A stretch of 64,000 nucleotides of DNA, from the NCBI GenBank assembly GCA_003249215.1, contig QKJR01000079.1:1-64000 (forward strand), given 5' to 3'. The stretch comes from Rhodobacterales bacterium (GTDB lineage: Bacteria; Pseudomonadota; Alphaproteobacteria; Rhodobacterales; Rhodobacteraceae). A model generated the notes under the pieces. It ran no database searches. It was given only the letters and a program-made list of their open reading frames with translations, and had not been told where the DNA came from. The translations under genes were made by a program, and so were the position numbers. Shown one piece after another: positions 59,543-64,000 of this stretch. Position 1 is the stretch's first letter; the number at the start of each line of letters is the position of its first letter.

Positions 59543-60861
59543 GCGAGCGCGGCACGATTGCCTTCATCGACGACGAGCCGCGGCTCTGCGAGGCGGCCGC
59601 CGACTGGCTGCGCGCCTCGGGCTTCGAGGTGAACACCTTCTCCGATCCGCAGACCGCGCTCGATCAGGTCGAGACGCCTGCGCTCGATTGCGTGGTGACG
59701 GATCTGCGGATGCCGCGGATCGACGGGCGCGGGGTGCTCTCGCGGCTGCGCACGGCCGATCCGGACCTGCCCGTCATCCTGCTGTCGGGTCACGGTGACG
59801 TGCCCGTCGCGGTCGAGGTGATGCGCGAGGGCGCCTATGATTTCATCGAGAAACCCTATGTCGCCGAGCATCTGGTGGCGGTGCTCGACCGCGCGGTCGA
59901 GCTGCGCCGGATGCGGCGGCAGGTGCGGGTCGCCGATTGGCCGATCGTCGCCTCGGCCCGGCTCGACGCGCGGCTTGCGGGGATTTCGCCGGCGATCGAG
60001 GCCTTCCGCGAGGCGGTGCGGCAGTTGGCCGATCTGCCCGTCGACGTGCTCCTGCGCGGCGAGCCGGGGGTGGGCAAGGAGCATATCGCGCGCGCGCTCC
60101 ATGATTTCGGGCGCCGGGCGCGGCGGCCCTTCGTGGTGATCGACTGCACGCCGCGTTCGGAACAGGCCTTCGAGGCCGAGCTCTTCGGGCATGAGCGCGG
60201 CTTCGTCGCGGGCACGACCGCCGTGCGGATCGGCAAGCTCGAACATGCCAACGGTGGCACGGTCTTCCTCGATGGTGTCGAGGGGCTGAGCCCGGCACTG
60301 CAGGCGCGTCTTTTGCGGGCGTTGCAGGAACGCTCCATCGAGCGGATCGGCTCGAATGCGCCGCGCTCGGTTGATCTGCGGGTGATCGCGGCGAGCCATG
60401 CCGATCTGCCCGCGCTGGTGGCCGAGGGCCATTTCCGCGCCGATCTCTATCACCGGCTGAGCGCGGTGGACCTTGCCGTGCCGCCCCTGCGCGCGCGGCG
60501 CGAGGATGTGGGCCTGCTCTATACCCGCTTCCTGCGCGAGGCGGCGGACCGGCTCGGGCGGCCGATGCCCGAGGTGCTCGATGCCGATCTGCGGCTGCTG
60601 GCGCTGCAGGACTGGCCCGGGAATGCCGCCGAATTGCGCGCCGCGGCCGAGCGGCATCTGCTCGGACTGCGCCTGCCGGTGGCGGCCCCTGCGGCCGAGG
60701 CGGGCAGCCTGCCCGAACGGCTCGCGCGCTTCGAGGCCGAGACGATCGACGAGGCGCTGCGACTTGCGGGCGGGCGCGTGGCCGAGGCCGCCGAGGCGCT
60801 TGGCGTGCCGCGCCGGACACTGGCCGAGAAGATTGCGAAATACGGGTTGCGCGGCGAATAG
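59539..60861 (+). CDS. DctD/NtrC-type response regulator with degenerate AAA+ domain
   Basis: A 440-residue protein: receiver domain with D11/D12 acidic pocket (FIDDEP) and phospho-acceptor D55 in VVTDLRMPRIDG; AAA+ domain with Walker A GEPGVGKE (~174-181). The position of the GAFTGA sigma-54 contact loop reads GFVAGT (~221-226). The Walker B segment is TVFLDGVEGL, with glycine replacing the catalytic glutamate after D245. The arginine-finger region (FRADLYHRL) remains. The C-terminal Fis-type HTH is VAEAAEALGVPRRTLAEKIA. It probably binds DNA and acts without sigma-54, perhaps with the housekeeping sigma factor as Rhodobacter NtrC does. Confidence 0.88.
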   Translation: MSERGTIAFIDDEPRLCEAAADWLRASGFEVNTFSDPQTALDQVETPALDCVVTDLRMPRIDGRGVLSRLRTADPDLPVILLSGHGDVPVAVEVMREGAYDFIEKPYVAEHLVAVLDRAVELRRMRRQVRVADWPIVASARLDARLAGISPAIEAFREAVRQLADLPVDVLLRGEPGVGKEHIARALHDFGRRARRPFVVIDCTPRSEQAFEAELFGHERGFVAGTTAVRIGKLEHANGGTVFLDGVEGLSPALQARLLRALQERSIERIGSNAPRSVDLRVIAASHADLPALVAEGHFRADLYHRLSAVDLAVPPLRARREDVGLLYTRFLREAADRLGRPMPEVLDADLRLLALQDWPGNAAELRAAAERHLLGLRLPVAAPAAEAGSLPERLARFEAETIDEALRLAGGRVAEAAEALGVPRRTLAEKIAKYGLRGE

Positions 60862-60865
60862 GTCT

Positions 60866-60909
60866 GGCGAAAAATCGCCGTGCCTCGGACGATTTGGCGA
60901 TCAATCGCC
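60866..60909. promoter_or_regulatory. Two 14-bp palindromes, centre-to-centre 30 bp, candidate regulator sites
   Basis: GGCGAAAAATCGCC (60866-60879) and GGCGATCAATCGCC (60896-60909) are both dyads of consensus GGCGAWMAWTCGCC, identical at 12 of 14 positions. Their centres (60872.5 and 60902.5) lie on the same face of the DNA, three turns apart. They begin just after the response-regulator stop and lie about 165-205 bp upstream of the TAXI binding-protein start, where an NtrC/DctD-type dimer would bind. Confidence 0.6.
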
Positions 60910-61071
60910 CAATCGTTAACGCGCCCGATCTTTGGGGCTCTAAAAAAGGCGTGAAATGTCAATAAATTGAGCGGATCGTCCAAATTTGTCGCGCAGTTGT
61001 GAAATTTCTTTGCGCGCCCGTTTGTCTCGGTCAGGCTTGCGCCACCAAGACTTGCAATGGGAGGAAATCGC

Positions 61072-62022
61072 ATGTTCGGGTTCAAGGCGAAGGTCTTTTC
61101 CGCCGCGCTGACGGGGGTTGCCCTGATCGCGCCGGCAGCCAATGCCGAATTCATCAATATCGCGACCGGCGGCACTTCGGGCGTCTATTACCCGCTCGGC
61201 GTCGCGCTCGCGGAAATCTATGGCGAGAAGATTGACGGCGCGCGCACTCAGGTGCAGGCGACCAAAGCCTCGGTCGAGAACCTCAACCTGCTCGGCCAGA
61301 AGAAGGCCGAACTCGTCTTCGCGCTCGGCGATGCGGTGAAATCGGGCTGGGAGGGCAATGCCGAAGCCGGCTTCCCGAAGCCGCTCGAGAACCTGCGCGC
61401 AATCGCCGCGATCTATCCGAACTACATCCAGATCGTCGCCGAGAAGGATGCGGGCATCGCCTCGATCACCGATCTGAAGGGCAAGACGATCTCGGTCGGC
61501 GCGCCGGCCTCCGGGACCGAGCTCAACGCGCGCGAGATCTTCAAGGCGGCCGGCATGAGCTATGACGACATGGCCAAGGTCGAGTATCTGCCCTATTCGG
61601 AATCGGCCGAGCTGATCAAGAACCGCCAGCTTCAGTCGACGCTGCAATCCTCGGGGCTGGGCGTGGCCTTCATCAAGGACCTGTCCTCGACCCATGACAT
61701 CAATCTCGTGGCGATCCCGTCGGAGATCGTCGAGAAGATCGGCGCGCCCTACATGCCCGCCGTGATCCCGGCCAATACCTACAACGGCCAGACCGAGGAC
61801 GTGCCCACCGCCGCCGTCGGCAACGTGCTGGTGACCCGCGCCGGGGTGGACGACGAGACCGCCTATCAGATGACCAAGCTGATCTTCGAGAACCTCGATC
61901 GCCTGAGCGCCGCCCATGCCGCGGCCAAGAACATCAAGCTCGAAAATGCGATCTCGGGCCTCTCGATCCCGCTGCATCCGGGCGCCGAGCGCTACTATCG
62001 CGAAGTCGGCCTGATTAAGTGA
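61072..62022 (+). CDS. TAXI-family TRAP solute-binding protein
   Basis: A 316-residue protein; ATG 61072 preceded by GGGAGGAAAT. Signal peptide MFGFKAKVFSAALTGVALIA (..ANA|E). Mature N-terminus FINIATGGTSGVYYPLGVAL is the TAXI motif, with LKGKTISVGAPASGTELNAR and the C-terminal LSIPLHPGAERYYREVGLI. It shares only family-level likeness with the TAXI protein at 30817. Expected to deliver a carboxylate or amino acid to the fused permease encoded next. Confidence 0.93.
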   Translation: MFGFKAKVFSAALTGVALIAPAANAEFINIATGGTSGVYYPLGVALAEIYGEKIDGARTQVQATKASVENLNLLGQKKAELVFALGDAVKSGWEGNAEAGFPKPLENLRAIAAIYPNYIQIVAEKDAGIASITDLKGKTISVGAPASGTELNAREIFKAAGMSYDDMAKVEYLPYSESAELIKNRQLQSTLQSSGLGVAFIKDLSSTHDINLVAIPSEIVEKIGAPYMPAVIPANTYNGQTEDVPTAAVGNVLVTRAGVDDETAYQMTKLIFENLDRLSAAHAAAKNIKLENAISGLSIPLHPGAERYYREVGLIK

Positions 62023-62121
62023 TCATGGCCTGAGCGGCGCGCCCGCCGGCCCCGATCCCCCTCGGGCCTGCGGGTGCGTCGTGCCACATCCCGGCGCCGC
62101 CCCCGCGGGGCGCCGCCCTTG

Positions 62122-62145
62122 CCCCGGGACCGGAACCGGTCGGGG
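62122..62145 (+). terminator. Intercistronic stem-loop between TAXI binding protein and permease
   Basis: CCCCGGGACCGG (62122-62133) and CCGGTCGGGG (62136-62145) form a GC stem with a two-base bulge and AA loop, followed by CCTTTCGTC. The surrounding ~200 bp are rich in GC hairpins, including GCGCCCGCGGGGCGCC a little downstream. Likely differential expression of binding protein over permease, as in the first TAXI operon. Confidence 0.5.
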
Positions 62146-62228
62146 CCTTTCGTCAGATTTCGATGCCGCCGAGTGCGCGCCCGCGGGGCGCCTGCGCCGC
62201 GGCCCCACCGCATCCTCCGAGGTCGTCC

Positions 62229-64000
62229 ATGTCCCAGACCGAGCCCACATCCGCCACTGAAACCGCCGCACCGCACGGCCAGATCCACGACACCGCCGAG
62301 CATTCCCATGCCGAGGATGGCGCGCTCGAGGGGCTGCCGCCGGGCTTCGGCGAGGGGCTCTCGGGCAAGATCGCCTTCTGGATCGCGGTCGCCTTTTCGC
62401 TCTTCCAGATCTTCGTCGCGGCCTATGGCAAGCTGCCGAGCCAGACGATCCGCGCGCTGCACGTGGGCTTTCTCGTGCTTCTGGGCTGCATTCTGGTGGC
62501 GAACCTCGTCTCGAAATCGAAGATCTCCAAGGCGTGGTATTGGGCGATCGGCATCGCGGGGATGGGGACGGGGATCTACAACTGGGTCTTCTATCACGAT
62601 CTGATGCGGCGCACCGGTTTCCTCACGCAGGCCGATCTGATCGTGGGCACCGTGCTGATCGTCGTCGTCTTCATCGCCGCGCGCCGCTTGATGGGCTGGC
62701 CGCTCGCGATCATCGCGGGGCTGTTTCTGGCCTATTCCGCCTTCGGGCAATATGCGCCCGGCGTGTTCCAGACGCGGGGCTATGATTTCGCCCAGCTGAT
62801 CGAGAACTTCTCCTTCGGCACCGAGGGGATCTACGGCACGCCGATCTATGTCTCGAGCTCCTATATCTTCCTCTTCGTGGTCTTCGCGGCCTTCCTCGAA
62901 CGGGCGGGGATGCTCAATCTCTTCAACGATTTCGCGCTTGGCCTTGTGGGCCATCTGCGCGGCGGGCCGGCGCAGGTCGCGGTGCTGTCCTCGGCGCTGA
63001 TGGGCACGATCTCGGGCTCGGGGGTCGCGAACGTCGTGGCCTCGGGGCAGTTCACCATTCCGCTGATGAAGCGCTTCGGCTTCCGCCCGGCCTTCGCCGG
63101 CGGCGTCGAGGCCACCGCCTCGATGGGCGGGCAGATCATGCCGCCGGTGATGGGCGCTGTGGCCTTCATCATGGCCGAGACGCTGAACCTGCCCTATGGC
63201 GCGATCGTCAAGGCCGCGCTCATTCCGGCGATGCTCTATTTCTGCGTCGTGTTCTGGATGGTCTATCTCGAGGCCGGGCGCGCGGGTCTCAAGGGCATTC
63301 CGAAGGCCGAACTGCCCAATCCGTGGCAGGCGGTCAAAAGCCAATGGCCGCTCGTGCTGCCGCTTGCAGCCCTCGTCTACATGCTCTTTGCCGGTTACAC
63401 GCCGATCTTTGCGGGCACGATGGGCCTCGGGCTCGTGGTCGTCCTGATCCTCGGCGCGCCGCTCGCGGCCCTGATCGGGCCGAAGACCTTCCGCACCGTC
63501 TTCTGGGTCGCGCTTGGCCTCGGCTGTGCGCTCTTCTTCGAATATGGGGTGGCCGCGCTCTTCACCGTCGTGGGTCTGCTGGTCGCGGCCTGCGTCGTGA
63601 CCAAGGGCGGGCGCGAGACGCTCGGGATCACCCGCGACGCGCTGGCCCAGGGCGCGCGCAACGCGCTGCCCGTGGGCATGGCCTGCGCCATCGTCGGCAT
63701 CGTGATCGGGACGCTCTCGCTCACCGGCATCGCCTCGACCTTCATCGGCGCGATCATCCGCATCGGCGAGGATAACCTGTTCCTGTCGCTCGTGCTGACG
63801 ATGCTGACCTGCCTCGTGCTCGGCATGGGGATCCCGACGATCCCGAACTATATCATCACCTCCTCGCTCGCCGGTCCCGCGCTTCTCGAGCTCGGTGTGC
63901 CGCTGGTCGTGAGCCACATGTTCGTCTTCTATTTCGGGATCATGGCGGACCTGACGCCGCCGGTGGCGCTCGCGTGCTTCGCAGCGGGACCCATCGCCAA
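62229..64000 (+). CDS. TAXI-family TRAP fused permease (runs off the window end)
   Basis: From ATG 62229 an uninterrupted frame gives at least 590 residues: MSQTEPTSATETAAPHGQIH, a His/Glu-rich cytoplasmic start, then about 15 hydrophobic segments. Family signatures are SSALMGTISGSGVANVVASG, GVEATASMGGQIMPPVMGAV, GMGIPTIPNYIITSSLAGPA and FGIMADLTPPVALACFAAGP. It is the 4TM-12TM fusion type, related to but distinct from the permease at 28638. The 3' end lies beyond 64000. Confidence 0.92.
   Translation, partial: MSQTEPTSATETAAPHGQIHDTAEHSHAEDGALEGLPPGFGEGLSGKIAFWIAVAFSLFQIFVAAYGKLPSQTIRALHVGFLVLLGCILVANLVSKSKISKAWYWAIGIAGMGTGIYNWVFYHDLMRRTGFLTQADLIVGTVLIVVVFIAARRLMGWPLAIIAGLFLAYSAFGQYAPGVFQTRGYDFAQLIENFSFGTEGIYGTPIYVSSSYIFLFVVFAAFLERAGMLNLFNDFALGLVGHLRGGPAQVAVLSSALMGTISGSGVANVVASGQFTIPLMKRFGFRPAFAGGVEATASMGGQIMPPVMGAVAFIMAETLNLPYGAIVKAALIPAMLYFCVVFWMVYLEAGRAGLKGIPKAELPNPWQAVKSQWPLVLPLAALVYMLFAGYTPIFAGTMGLGLVVVLILGAPLAALIGPKTFRTVFWVALGLGCALFFEYGVAALFTVVGLLVAACVVTKGGRETLGITRDALAQGARNALPVGMACAIVGIVIGTLSLTGIASTFIGAIIRIGEDNLFLSLVLTMLTCLVLGMGIPTIPNYIITSSLAGPALLELGVPLVVSHMFVFYFGIMADLTPPVALACFAAGPIA

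Noticed and set aside
61000-61071. Sigma-54 promoter upstream of the second TAXI binding protein
   Set aside because: The nearest candidates (e.g. GGTCAGGCTTGC) do not keep GG and GC 10 bp apart.
1-64000. CRISPR arrays, prophage genes, replication origin, rRNA/tRNA operons
   Set aside because: No regularly spaced repeats, phage structural genes, DnaA-box clusters or structural RNA signatures were found on either strand by reading.

Overview
The window is high-GC bacterial DNA (roughly two thirds G+C by eye) that fits an alphaproteobacterium of the Rhodobacteraceae (Paracoccus/Rhodobacter-like). Supporting signs are a VPLPA-CTERM protein, a Hint_2-domain protein, a heterotetrameric sarcosine oxidase operon (soxBDAG), CcmI and RuvX in tandem, taurine-pyruvate aminotransferase, and two DctP/Q/M plus two TAXI-type TRAP transporters. 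No rRNA, tRNA, CRISPR or phage genes were recognised. Most of the sequence is uptake and catabolism of small organic acids and amines.

Layout. 1-830 is a nested insertion-sequence graveyard: the right end of one IS3-family element has interrupted an IS6-family transposase, which itself sits against the 3' end of a second IS3-type element. 927-10660 (cluster A) holds a MocR regulator facing two class III aminotransferases, a short-chain dehydrogenase (SDR) and a complete PotD/A/B/C-like ABC importer. 10693-18756 (cluster B, minus strand) holds a DctPQM TRAP importer, a GSA-aminotransferase-like enzyme, a TIM-barrel isomerase-like protein, a second SDR closely related to that of cluster A, a LysR regulator and an MFS exporter-like protein. 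19048-19521 is another decayed IS3 element, related to the remnant at 743-830 and in the opposite orientation, so clusters A and B are bracketed by related IS remnants. 19585-20653 is a rearrangement scar: the 3' part of a zinc alcohol dehydrogenase joined head to head with the 3' part of a muconate-cycloisomerase-like enzyme. A third TRAP system (20683-23552) with a frameshifted DctM and a CatR-like LysR follows.

24637-33030 has an XRE-cupin regulator divergent from tpa, a LysR, a secreted SnoaL/NTF2-like protein, a TAXI-TRAP system and an aldo/keto reductase. 33230-41716 has a MalT-like LuxR regulator, a VPLPA-CTERM surface protein, a probable bicovalent FAD oxidase, and a quinone/catechol module (glutathionyl-hydroquinone reductase plus YgiD-type dioxygenase, divergent from a LysR). 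41783-47399 is soxBDAG with two unassigned single-helix micro-proteins inside it. 47765-53355 carries ccmI-ruvX-DUF1289, a lone ABC ATPase, an SDR without the usual catalytic tyrosine, and a Hint-domain protein.

53674-64000 is the most distinctive part. Two consecutive multihaem cytochromes both end in a TsdA-like dihaem module (thiosulfate dehydrogenase/tetrathionate reductase family) but carry different N-terminal electron-transfer modules: three haems of the alcohol-dehydrogenase-cytochrome type in the first, two c4/TsdB-like haems in the second. They are followed by a DctB/DctD-like two-component pair whose response regulator has lost both the GAFTGA loop and the Walker B glutamate. A TAXI-TRAP operon comes next, preceded by two near-identical 14-bp palindromes spaced 30 bp centre to centre. 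The permease gene runs off the window.
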